From Nitrospirota bacterium (GTDB lineage Bacteria > Nitrospirota > Thermodesulfovibrionia > Thermodesulfovibrionales > UBA9159): 64,000 bases of DNA. This document shows positions 1-7,268 of the stretch, piece after piece. Location: NCBI GenBank assembly GCA_021790195.1, contig JAJYIF010000009.1, positions 62,001 through 126,000 of the forward strand. Reading direction: 5' to 3'. Position numbers and translations under genes: made by a program. Position 1 is the stretch's first letter. Each line of letters starts with the position of its first letter. Under the pieces are notes generated by a model. It made no database searches, was not told the origin of the DNA, and saw nothing but the letters and a program-made list of their open reading frames with translations.

Positions 1-1177
1 CGGGGTTCTTGCTGTTTTCGAGCACGGCTGATATGATGTCGGATATCTCGGACATCTCAGCCTCTTTCATCCCCCGTGTGGTGACGCAGGGTGTCCCTAG
101 TCTTATTCCGCTGGTCACTGCGGGCGGCCTCGAATCATAAGGGATAGCGTTTTTGTTCACCGTTATGCCGGCGCCGTCAAGGGCCTCCTCGGCCTCTTTC
201 CCGGTTATGTTCTTGTCGGTGAGGTCGACCAGCATAAGGTGGTTGTCCGTCCCGCCTGAGACGATCTTGAACCCCTTCTTTGTCAGCTCCTGCGCAAGCC
301 GTCCAGCATTCTTTACCACCTGCCGCTGGTATTCCTTGAACTCCTCGCCCAAAGCCTCCTTCAGGGCCACCGCCTTTGCGGCGATCACATGGACCAGAGG
401 GCCGCCCTGTATTCCGGGGAATATCATCTTGTCTATGGCCTTGCCGTATTCGGACCTGCACATTATCAATCCCCCGCGAGGGCCCCTGAGGGTCTTGTGC
501 GTTGTGGTCGTTACAAAGTCGGCATACGGCACGGGCGACGGATGGACGCCGGTCGCCACGAGGCCCGCGATGTGGGCGATGTCCGCCATGAAGAGGGCGC
601 CCACCTCTTTTGCGATTTCCGAGAATGCCTTGAAGTCCAGTATCCTCGAATAGGCGCTCGCTCCGGCAATTATCATCTTCGGCTTATGCTCCCTGGCGGT
701 CCTACCTATCTCGTCGTAATCGATGAGCCCTGTTTTCGGGTCCACGCCATAAGAGACGCTCTTGAACAGAAGTCCGGAGAAACTTACGGCCGCCCCGTGC
801 GACAGGTGACCGCCGTGGTTCAGGCTCATGCCGAGGATAGTATCTCCAGGCTTCAGGCAGGAAAAATAGACAGCCATGTTCGCCTGGGAGCCGGAATGGG
901 GCTGGACATTCACATGCCCGGCTCCGAAAAGCTCCCGGGCGCGCCTTACCGCAAGATTTTCCACCTCGTCGGCAAATTCGCAGCCGCCGTAATATCTCCT
1001 TCCCGGATAGCCTTCAGCGTACTTATTTGTAAATATGGAACCCTGGGCCTCGAGCACCGCGTTGCTGACATAGTTTTCAGAGGCTATAAGGACAATCTTC
1101 TGCCGCTCCCGGTCCCTTTCCTTCTGAAGGGCTTCGAAGACCTCAGGATCAACACTCTTGAGCTGTTCCCGCGCCAT
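1..1177 (-). CDS. glyA: Serine hydroxymethyltransferase, 3' end missing
   Basis: Reversible transfer of the serine hydroxymethyl group to tetrahydrofolate, giving glycine and methylene-THF; a PLP enzyme of the cytosol. The reading frame is open from the ATG at 1177 to the window edge (392 codons seen; the family is about 415). The protein begins [10 protein letters not shown], has the substrate-loop region [11 protein letters not shown] near residue 56, and the PLP-lysine motif [10 protein letters not shown] with Lys near residue 228. A purine-rich stretch (AGAGGTAAGGG) precedes the ATG. The start lies 29 bp inside the 3' end of rpiB, so the two are co-transcribed and probably translationally coupled; rpiB-glyA is a common pairing in bacteria. 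Confidence 0.97.
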   Translation of the reverse strand, partial: MAREQLKSVDPEVFEALQKERDRERQKIVLIASENYVSNAVLEAQGSIFTNKYAEGYPGRRYYGGCEFADEVENLAVRRARELFGAGHVNVQPHSGSQANMAVYFSCLKPGDTILGMSLNHGGHLSHGAAVSFSGLLFKSVSYGVDPKTGLIDYDEIGRTAREHKPKMIIAGASAYSRILDFKAFSEIAKEVGALFMADIAHIAGLVATGVHPSPVPYADFVTTTTHKTLRGPRGGLIMCRSEYGKAIDKMIFPGIQGGPLVHVIAAKAVALKEALGEEFKEYQRQVVKNAGRLAQELTKKGFKIVSGGTDNHLMLVDLTDKNITGKEAEEALDGAGITVNKNAIPYDSRPPAVTSGIRLGTPCVTTRGMKEAEMSEISDIISAVLENSKNP

Positions 1178-1631
1178 GTCCCTTACCTCTTATCTTTCCT
1201 TCTATCGTCACAATCTTCCCGAGTCTGTTCGTATGTCTTCCCGCCTCGAAGTCCGTGGAAAACCATACCTTTACGATCTCCTTGGCAAGGTCTTTGCCGA
1301 TGACCCTTCCTCCCATCACGAGTATGTTCGCGTCGTTATGCAGCCTGCTCATCCTCGCGGCAAAAAGGTCGTTGCAGAGCGACGCCCTTATACCGGGGAA
1401 CTTGTTTGCCACTATGGACATGCCTATGCCGGTGCCGCAGATGAGTATGCCCCTGTCGATCTCTCCGCTTCCGACAGCCACGGAGACCCTCTCTCCGAAG
1501 TCGGGGTAGTCCACCGACTGAGGTCCGTTGGTGCCGTAGTCGACGCACTCGACCCCCCTGTCTTTAAGGACGGAAATTATCTCCAGCTTGAGTTCCAGGC
1601 CGGCATGGTCACAACCGATTCCGATTTTCAT
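1149..1631 (-). CDS. rpiB: Ribose-5-phosphate isomerase B
   Basis: Interconverts ribose 5-phosphate and ribulose 5-phosphate in the pentose phosphate pathway. At 160 residues it is slightly longer than the usual 145-150. The LacAB/RpiB fold signatures are intact: CDHAG (Asp8, His9) at the N terminus, [10 protein letters not shown] with catalytic Cys65, and a phosphate-binding [20 protein letters not shown] stretch ending near residue 102. The C-terminal extra residues overlap the start of glyA by 29 bp. It is the first gene of a leftward operon that diverges from the radical SAM gene at 1759. Some family members act on allose 6-phosphate instead; nothing here favours that. Confidence 0.95.
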   Translation of the reverse strand: MKIGIGCDHAGLELKLEIISVLKDRGVECVDYGTNGPQSVDYPDFGERVSVAVGSGEIDRGILICGTGIGMSIVANKFPGIRASLCNDLFAARMSRLHNDANILVMGGRVIGKDLAKEIVKVWFSTDFEAGRHTNRLGKIVTIEGKIRGKGHGAGTAQEC

Positions 1632-1758
1632 TCAAACCCCAGCTTCTTATCTTATCCGACAGATTCTCTCCAAGTCAAGAAAAGCCCGAAGCACGGCGGA
1701 AAAGGCGGCACACACGAGATTTGCTACAGTATTTCGGGTCCTTATGGTATTCTAAAAA

Positions 1759-4302
1759 ATGAACTTTTCTCTCTTCGAGAAGCCGAGCAGATACATAAAC
1801 AACGAGGTCAACGCAGTTCATAAGACCGGGGAGGTTAGGGTCGTCCTCGCATTCCCGGACATCTATGACGTGGGCATGTCGCACCTCGGCCTAAAGATAC
1901 TTTACAAGATAATAAACGGGCTGCCTTACGCGTCTGCGGAGCGGGTCTTTTCCCCATGGCTCGATATGGAGGCCGGGATGAAGGCGAAGGGCACTCTGCT
2001 GTCGACCCTGGAAACCGGAAGACCGGTGAGGGATTCCGATATCATCGGGTTCAGCCTGCAGTACGAGCTTTCCTATACCACAGTGCTCAACATGCTTTCC
2101 CTTGCCGGAATACCTTTAAGGTCTGGGGACAGGGACGGGAGATATCCGTTGATAGTGGCCGGCGGACCTTGCTCCGTGAACCCCATGCCGATGTCGGCTT
2201 TTTTCGATGCCTTCCTGGTTGGAGACGGGGAGTTTGCGGTAAAGGAGATTATTGATATTGTCTCCGAATGGAAGAAAGGCGGAGACGGGAAGAAGGAATC
2301 CGTCCTGACTGCCCTTTCGAATATAGAGGGCGTATACGTACCTTCCGTTCACGGCAGAGAGGGAGCACCGAAGGTGCTGCGCCGGCATGTGAAATCCCTC
2401 GACGAATTGCCTTATCCCCTTGCGCCTGTAGTGCCGTATACATCTATAGTGCACGACAGGATAAACATCGAGATCTCGAGGGGCTGTGCCATGGGTTGCA
2501 GATTCTGTCAGGCCGGTATGACTTACAGGCCGGTCAGGGAGAGAAGCCCTGAAAAGGTTGTTGAGATAGCGAAGGCTTCCATGAGAAACACGGGCCATGA
2601 GGAGATAGCCCTTACCTCTCTGAGCGCGGGAGACTACAGTTCTCTCCTGCCGGTGCTTGCTGAGCTGAACAAGGCTTTTTCCCACAAGGTGGTTTCCCTT
2701 TCGCTTCCGTCTTTGCGGGTTGCGACCGTGGACAGGGAAGTCCTGAAAGAGATAAAGGCTGTAAGGAAGACGGGCTTTACCATAGCGCCGGAGGCGGCGA
2801 CCGAAAGACTGCGGTCGGTCATTAATAAAGACTTCGGAGAAGAAGATTATGAAAAGGCCCTCGACGACCTCTTTTCGGAGGGGTGGGAGAATGTCAAACT
2901 TTATTTCATGGTGGGACTGCCCGGCGAGCGGGAAGAGGACGTGGAGGCGATTCCCCAGATGGCGCTGAAGGCGATTAAGGCAGCCAGGAAGCATTCCGGA
3001 AGATATGTGAATGTAAATGTCGGCATCTCACCTTTTGTGCCGAAGGCCCACACCCCTTTCCAGTGGCACGGACAGGAGGACATCGAGACGCTCAGGACAA
3101 AGACAGGATATCTGAGGCAGAGACTCTCAAAAAAGGGGATGAACTTCAAGGGACACGACACGAGGATGAGTCTCCTTGAGGCGGTGTTCGCAAGGGGCGA
3201 CGGCTCCCTGTCCGGTCTGATAGAGAGGGCATGGAGGGAGGGATGCAGACTCGACGGATGGACCGAGGCCTTTGACTTTGAAAAATGGCTTTCTGCCTCG
3301 GAGTCGACCGGGACCGATATCTATGCGCTTGCTGGAAAGCGGTTTGAGACGGAAGATCGTCTCCCGTGGGACATAGTGGAGGCTGGAGTAAAGAAAGAGT
3401 TCCTGTTGAGAGAATACGATAAGGCCCTGAACTGCGAGATGACGCCGGGCTGCAAGAAGGGATGTTCCGCGTGCGGGCTTACCTGCAAAGAACCGGCGCA
3501 GGGTACGGGATTCACGATACACGATACACGATACACGACCCTGGACAAAGGTCATGCATCAGGCATCGTGCATAATGGAACCGGCATCATGTATCGTGGA
3601 TCCGGCCTGCAGGACAATGCACCCAGGATCAGGGTGAGGTTCCAGTTTTCAAAGACCGGGGACCTGCGATACCTGTCTCACAGGGAGTTGATGACCGCCT
3701 TTATACGCGCCGCGCGAAGGGCCGACATACCGATGGCATATTCTCAGGGCTTCCATCCTTCTCCGAGGGTCGCTTTCGGACCGCCCCTGAACGTGGGTGT
3801 TTCGGGGTTAAGGGAATGCTTTGACATGGAGCTGAGGCCGGGTTCCCTGATAGCGGATCTTAAGGACGCCCTTGCCAGGGAACTTCCTGAGGGCCTTGGA
3901 ATAAACGGGGTGATATTGGTGCCCCGGGATGAGCCGTCCCTGCAGAGCTTTATATCGAGGTACGAATATGAGATAATATGTCCCGACACCGGCGCTGTGG
4001 AGGATTTCCTTTCGTCAGGGTCTCCCCGGATGTTCCGGGAAGAAGCGGGCAGAGATGCAGGAAGCCTGAGATCGATGGTCGAGGAGGCAGTGGCCCTGGA
4101 TGACAACACTGTGAGAATTATTGTGAAGGATACGGGCGAACGCAAGGTGCGGCTTGCGGAGCTTGTCCCCGCTATGTTCGGGGTCCGTGCCGAAGAGCTC
4201 GGGATCACAAGACTCTCCCTTTTCGGATGGAAAGGCGGGTGGGTCGGGCCTATGATGATACAGGATGCGGGATTCGGACTGCAGGATGTGTCGAGACGGT
4301 GA
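1759..4302 (+). CDS. B12-binding-like radical SAM protein fused to DUF2344 (TIGR03960/TIGR03936 type)
   Basis: An 847-residue fusion. The N-terminal part (1-230) resembles cobalamin-binding-like domains of radical SAM enzymes. The radical SAM cluster motif CX3CX2C is at Cys243, Cys247 and Cys250 (RGCAMGCRFCQAG), and a Cys-rich segment CKKGCSACGLTC lies near residue 565. From about residue 622 a DUF2344 domain follows (VRFQFSKTGDLRYLSHRELM). In many bacteria this protein sits next to RNase E/G, exactly as here (rng follows 109 bp downstream), which suggests a role in RNA or ribosome metabolism; the reaction is unknown. Between the two domains, residues 585-615 are encoded by an in-frame 7-bp tandem repeat/hairpin (3513-3603), which is not part of the family. 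No clear ribosome-binding site precedes the ATG, so a leaderless mRNA is possible. Confidence 0.9.
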   Translation: MNFSLFEKPSRYINNEVNAVHKTGEVRVVLAFPDIYDVGMSHLGLKILYKIINGLPYASAERVFSPWLDMEAGMKAKGTLLSTLETGRPVRDSDIIGFSLQYELSYTTVLNMLSLAGIPLRSGDRDGRYPLIVAGGPCSVNPMPMSAFFDAFLVGDGEFAVKEIIDIVSEWKKGGDGKKESVLTALSNIEGVYVPSVHGREGAPKVLRRHVKSLDELPYPLAPVVPYTSIVHDRINIEISRGCAMGCRFCQAGMTYRPVRERSPEKVVEIAKASMRNTGHEEIALTSLSAGDYSSLLPVLAELNKAFSHKVVSLSLPSLRVATVDREVLKEIKAVRKTGFTIAPEAATERLRSVINKDFGEEDYEKALDDLFSEGWENVKLYFMVGLPGEREEDVEAIPQMALKAIKAARKHSGRYVNVNVGISPFVPKAHTPFQWHGQEDIETLRTKTGYLRQRLSKKGMNFKGHDTRMSLLEAVFARGDGSLSGLIERAWREGCRLDGWTEAFDFEKWLSASESTGTDIYALAGKRFETEDRLPWDIVEAGVKKEFLLREYDKALNCEMTPGCKKGCSACGLTCKEPAQGTGFTIHDTRYTTLDKGHASGIVHNGTGIMYRGSGLQDNAPRIRVRFQFSKTGDLRYLSHRELMTAFIRAARRADIPMAYSQGFHPSPRVAFGPPLNVGVSGLRECFDMELRPGSLIADLKDALARELPEGLGINGVILVPRDEPSLQSFISRYEYEIICPDTGAVEDFLSSGSPRMFREEAGRDAGSLRSMVEEAVALDDNTVRIIVKDTGERKVRLAELVPAMFGVRAEELGITRLSLFGWKGGWVGPMMIQDAGFGLQDVSRR
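3513..3603. repeat. In-frame 7-bp tandem repeat hairpin (unit ACGATAC)
   Basis: Positions 3514-3538 hold 3.6 tandem copies of ACGATAC. The right side (3563-3598) carries the reverse complement in degenerate form, including GTATCGTG at 3591-3598, which pairs with CACGATAC at 3513-3520. The element lies at the linker between the radical SAM and DUF2344 domains and keeps the frame open. Its low-complexity translation (HDTRYTTLDK) is unlike the flanking domains. Confidence 0.8.
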
Positions 4303-4411
4303 TATTATTTTTGCGATATGAATGCGTTATGCGTCCGGTGATCTTCGTCCTCCATGCCCCAAAGCTGCCAATCGCTCATGCAACTATAAAGTTAATAGAA
4401 GGGAAAAGAAC

Positions 4412-5917
4412 ATGCCCAGCGAGATATTGATCAATGTGACGCGTGAAGAGATCAGGGTGGGACTGCTCGAGGGAGGGCAGGTGGTCGAGTTCTATGTGGA
4501 GAGGAAGAGGGATGCGAGCCTTGTGGGGAATATTTACAAGGCGAAGGTCGTCAAGATCCTGCCTGGCATGCAATCCGCTTTTGTGGACATCGGCCTTGAA
4601 AAGGCGGCGTTCCTTTATGTTGCGGACATCATCAGCGAGATCGAGGATTACGCCCCTTTTCTCGAGGAAGAGGACAAGAGCAATTCCATTGAACTCGTTT
4701 CAAAGCGGGGGAGGCAGGACCTGCCTATAGAAGAGCTGATACAGGAGGGGCAGGAAGTGCTCGTTCAAGTCTCAAAGGACCCGATGGGGAGCAAGGGCGC
4801 AAGGGTCACGTCATACGTTACTCTTCCGGGCCGTTATCTTGTCCTTATGCCCAACCTGGAACATATAGGGATTTCAAGAAGGATATCCGATGAGACCGAA
4901 CGCACAAGGCTGCGGGGCATTGTCGAAAACATAAAGCCGAAGGGGTACGGCCTGATCATACGCACTGCCAGCGAAGGCTGCACCGAGGAAGAGCTGAAAA
5001 AAGATCTTGAGTTCCTCCTGCTTTTGTGGGAGAACATCCAGAAGAAAAGGGAGAGGGTGGTTGCGCCGTGTCTTCTTTACAGCGACCTGGATCTCGCTTT
5101 CAGGAGCGTCCGCGACCTGATGAGCCACGACGTGGAGAGGCTCGTGATAGACGATGAGGTCGAATGCGAACGGATCAGGGACTTTGTAAAGACTTATTTC
5201 CCGAAGCTGCTTTCCAAGATCGAACTTTTCAACGATGAAGAGCCGATCTTTGAGGCCTTCGGCGTGGAGGTTGATATCTCGAGGGCCCTCGGCAGGAAGG
5301 TGTGGCTGAAGTCGGGCGGATACATAGTCATAGACCAGACAGAGGCGATGACCGTTATAGACGTAAATACAGGCAAGTTTGTCGGAAAGGAAGACCTGGA
5401 AGACACGATCCTCAAGACGAACCTCGAAGCCGTGAAGGAGATAGCCTATCAGATCAGGCTCAGGAACCTCGGCGGGATCATCATCGTGGATTTCATCGAC
5501 ATGGAGAGGATGGAGAACAGGGAAAAGGTCTTCAATGCGTTCCTTGAGGCTATGAAGAGGGACCGCGCGAAGAACACGATATTGCATATTTCTGAACTCG
5601 GGCTTATCCAGATGACGCGAAAGAGGGTAAGGGAAAGCCTCGGGCGGGTGCTCTGCGAACCCTGTTCCTATTGCGAAGGGAAGGGGTTTGTGAAATCCCC
5701 GCGCAGCCTTTGCTATGAGATCTTCAGGAAGATCACGAAGCTTGCAAAGCACGGGGGAGAAAAGGTCATAGTCACGGCGCACCCCTCAGTGGCCGAGCTG
5801 CTCTCGGACGAAGAAAGAAGCGGACTGGAGGAGATCGAGAGCAGGTACGGCGTGAAGGTCATTATCAAGGAGGACAGCAAACTCCACCAGGAAAACTATG
5901 AGATCGTGGAACTATAG
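4412..5917 (+). CDS. rng: Ribonuclease G (RNase E/G family)
   Basis: Endoribonuclease that cuts single-stranded A/U-rich RNA in rRNA maturation and mRNA decay. I take the ATG at 4412 (MPSEILINVT, preceded by AGAAGGGAAAAG), giving 501 residues, close to the usual 490 of RNase G; an upstream in-frame ATG at 4322 would add 30 residues that do not look like the family. It has an S1 RNA-binding region (about 36-120), the DNase-I-like active site with Asp317 (VIDVNTG) and Asp360 (IVDFIDM), spaced 43 apart as in E. coli RNase G, and the zinc-link cysteines Cys415 and Cys418 (CEPCSYCEGKG) needed for dimer formation. There is no C-terminal degradosome scaffold, so it is RNase G rather than full RNase E. 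Confidence 0.94.
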   Translation: MPSEILINVTREEIRVGLLEGGQVVEFYVERKRDASLVGNIYKAKVVKILPGMQSAFVDIGLEKAAFLYVADIISEIEDYAPFLEEEDKSNSIELVSKRGRQDLPIEELIQEGQEVLVQVSKDPMGSKGARVTSYVTLPGRYLVLMPNLEHIGISRRISDETERTRLRGIVENIKPKGYGLIIRTASEGCTEEELKKDLEFLLLLWENIQKKRERVVAPCLLYSDLDLAFRSVRDLMSHDVERLVIDDEVECERIRDFVKTYFPKLLSKIELFNDEEPIFEAFGVEVDISRALGRKVWLKSGGYIVIDQTEAMTVIDVNTGKFVGKEDLEDTILKTNLEAVKEIAYQIRLRNLGGIIIVDFIDMERMENREKVFNAFLEAMKRDRAKNTILHISELGLIQMTRKRVRESLGRVLCEPCSYCEGKGFVKSPRSLCYEIFRKITKLAKHGGEKVIVTAHPSVAELLSDEERSGLEEIESRYGVKVIIKEDSKLHQENYEIVEL

Positions 5918-5932
5918 AGAAGAAGAATCCAG

Positions 5933-6001
5933 AAGCCGGAATTCAGAATTCAGAAGAACGGCAAACAGGGTTTTATTCTGACTCCTGAATTCTGGATTCT
6001 G
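5933..6001. repeat. Interspersed hairpin element, copy 1 (unit AATTCAG)
   Basis: The arm AGAATCCAGAA (5933-5943) pairs perfectly with TTCTGGATTCT (5990-6000). Between them are tandem 7-bp units (GGAATTC AGAATTC). A 28-nt core at 5956-5983 matches 7222-7249 at 27 of 28 positions, and the 20 nt CAGAAGCCGGAATTCAGAAT also recur there. It fills the rng-larE gap. Confidence 0.85.
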
Positions 6002-6019
6002 TCTTTTGCGACATAGGAA

Positions 6020-6856
6020 ATGACCACCGAGAAGGCGTTACCATCCAAGTTGAATCCTCTTATAGACATCCTCGCCGAAATGGGAAGCGCCATCATCGCT
6101 TACTCCGGAGGTGTGGACAGCACGTTTCTTGTAAAGGTCGCGTCGCTCTCCCCGATGAAGGTCAAGGCGGTGATCGGCTTTTCCCCAACGATGCCGGAGC
6201 GGGATTTCCGCAATGCGAAAGATATGGTAAGGTCGCTCGGCGTCCCTTATGCAATCATCGAGAGGTCTGAGCTCGATCTGAAGGAGTTCCGGGAAAATCC
6301 TCCCGACAGGTGTTTTCACTGCAAGGACGAGCTTTTTGAAAAATTGAAGAGAATCGCCGAAGCTGAAGGCTACAGGTTCGTTGCGGACGGAAGCAATCTC
6401 GATGACCTCGACGACTGGAGGCCCGGCCGGAAGGCGGTAATCAAGCACGCCGTAAGAAGCCCGCTTGTGGAGGCCGGACTCAGGAAGGCGGATATCAGGG
6501 AGCTGTCTCGCGAGCTGGGTCTCTCTACGTGGGACAGGCCTTCTTCGCCCTGTCTCTCTTCCCGTTTCCCGTACGGAGAGCCGATCAGCGCCGAGGCCTT
6601 AAGGCAAGTCGGAGCGGCAGAGGGTTTTCTCAGGTCGCTCGGCTTCACGGAACTCAGGGTGAGACATTGCGGAGATACCGCGAGGATCGAGCTGAAGGCG
6701 GACGATATTGCCAGGATCCTCGATCCCGGGATGAGGGCATCTGTTGTCGAGAAGCTGAGGGAGATCGGATATTCGTTTGTTGCCCTCGACCTCGAAGGTT
6801 TCAGGAGCGGGAAGCTGAACAGAGGGGTGTCTCGGGGTAGCGGAGTAACGAAGTAA
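6020..6856 (+). CDS. larE: LarE-type ATP-dependent sacrificial sulfur transferase
   Basis: PP-loop enzyme of the TIGR00268/LarE family; LarE adenylates and thiolates pyridinium dicarboxylate mononucleotide on the way to the nickel-pincer cofactor of lactate racemase-type enzymes. The PP-loop SGGVDS is at 29-34. Three cysteines stand out: Cys98 and Cys101 (RCFHCK) and Cys178 (SSPCLSSR). The last matches the sulfur-donating Cys of sacrificial LarE; a three-cysteine layout has been linked to a [4Fe-4S], catalytic version. That assignment is inference. No larA, larB or larC is in the window, so the pathway is not confirmed here. The last 11 or so residues (RGVSRGSGVTK) are encoded by a repeat element (6822-6900) and probably replaced the original end. 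AGGAA directly touches the ATG; no better-spaced site is visible. Confidence 0.78.
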   Translation: MTTEKALPSKLNPLIDILAEMGSAIIAYSGGVDSTFLVKVASLSPMKVKAVIGFSPTMPERDFRNAKDMVRSLGVPYAIIERSELDLKEFRENPPDRCFHCKDELFEKLKRIAEAEGYRFVADGSNLDDLDDWRPGRKAVIKHAVRSPLVEAGLRKADIRELSRELGLSTWDRPSSPCLSSRFPYGEPISAEALRQVGAAEGFLRSLGFTELRVRHCGDTARIELKADDIARILDPGMRASVVEKLREIGYSFVALDLEGFRSGKLNRGVSRGSGVTK

Positions 6857-6900
6857 CGGGGTGTCGGAGTAATGGGGTAACGACGCCGTCACCCCGGCAC
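6822..6900. repeat. 8-bp-period repeat overlapping the larE end (unit CGGAGTAA)
   Basis: About six degenerate 8-bp units run in a row (CGGGGTAG, CGGAGTAA, CGAAGTAA, CGGGGTGT, CGGAGTAA, TGGGGTAA). They are followed by CCGTCACCCCGGCAC, whose reverse complement GTGCCGGGGTGACGG matches the unit, so an imperfect hairpin can form. The larE stop codon (6854-6856) lies inside it. Confidence 0.75.
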
Positions 6901-6903
6901 TGT

Positions 6904-7134
6904 TTATTCCACTGCCACAAATGTCTCGGTCCTGTTTATGCCTTTGATCTTCCTTATCTTCTGAAATATCTTGTCGAATATCTCTTCCGTGTCTTTCCCC
7001 TCGATCACCGCCGCTATGTCGTAATGGCCTGTGACCACATCTGCGCTCGCCACTCCGCGTATCCCTCTCAGGGTGTCTCTTATGAAAATATCCTTGCCCG
7101 GTAAGACATTTACAAGCAGATATACCCGTGCCAT
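6904..7134 (-). CDS. Stand-alone Lrp/AsnC-type ligand-binding (RAM) domain protein
   Basis: A 76-residue protein consisting only of the effector-binding, oligomerising domain of Lrp/AsnC regulators (MARVYLLVNVLPGKD ... ADVVTGHYDIAAVIEG). There is no helix-turn-helix. Such stand-alone domains form rings that bind amino acids or related ligands and may interact with full-length regulators or enzymes; the partner is unknown. The conserved GHYD turn, which shapes the ligand site, is intact. A Shine-Dalgarno-like GAAAGGAGG lies just upstream. It follows the DHH-CBS-nucleotidyltransferase gene, separated from it by the repeat at 7183-7268. Confidence 0.88.
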   Translation of the reverse strand: MARVYLLVNVLPGKDIFIRDTLRGIRGVASADVVTGHYDIAAVIEGKDTEEIFDKIFQKIRKIKGINRTETFVAVE

Positions 7135-7182
7135 AGCGCCCTCCTTTCTACTGACATTATATAGCAGAAAATATGAGAAGTC

Positions 7183-7268
7183 AGAACATAGAATTCAGAA
7201 GCCGGAATTCAGAATAAAGGGGAACGGCAAATAGGGTTTTATTCTGACTTCCGACTTCTGATTCCCGG
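7183..7268. repeat. Interspersed hairpin element, copy 2 (unit AATTCAG)
   Basis: Second copy of the element at 5933-6001, sharing the 28-nt core (7222-7249) with one mismatch. AGAATAAA (7211-7218) can pair with TTTATTCT in the core, and the outer arms are degenerate 7-bp units. The right arm supplies the last codons and the stop of the minus-strand nucleotidyltransferase gene ending at 7239. Confidence 0.85.

Noticed and set aside
389-1303. Long plus-strand open frame of 304 codons
   Set aside because: Antisense to glyA, whose translation matches serine hydroxymethyltransferase throughout.
2116-2994. 292-codon minus-strand frame
   Set aside because: Shadow of the radical SAM gene; no family resemblance and no start site.
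3513-3603. CRISPR array
   Set aside because: Units are only 7 bp with no spacers, and no cas gene is in the window.
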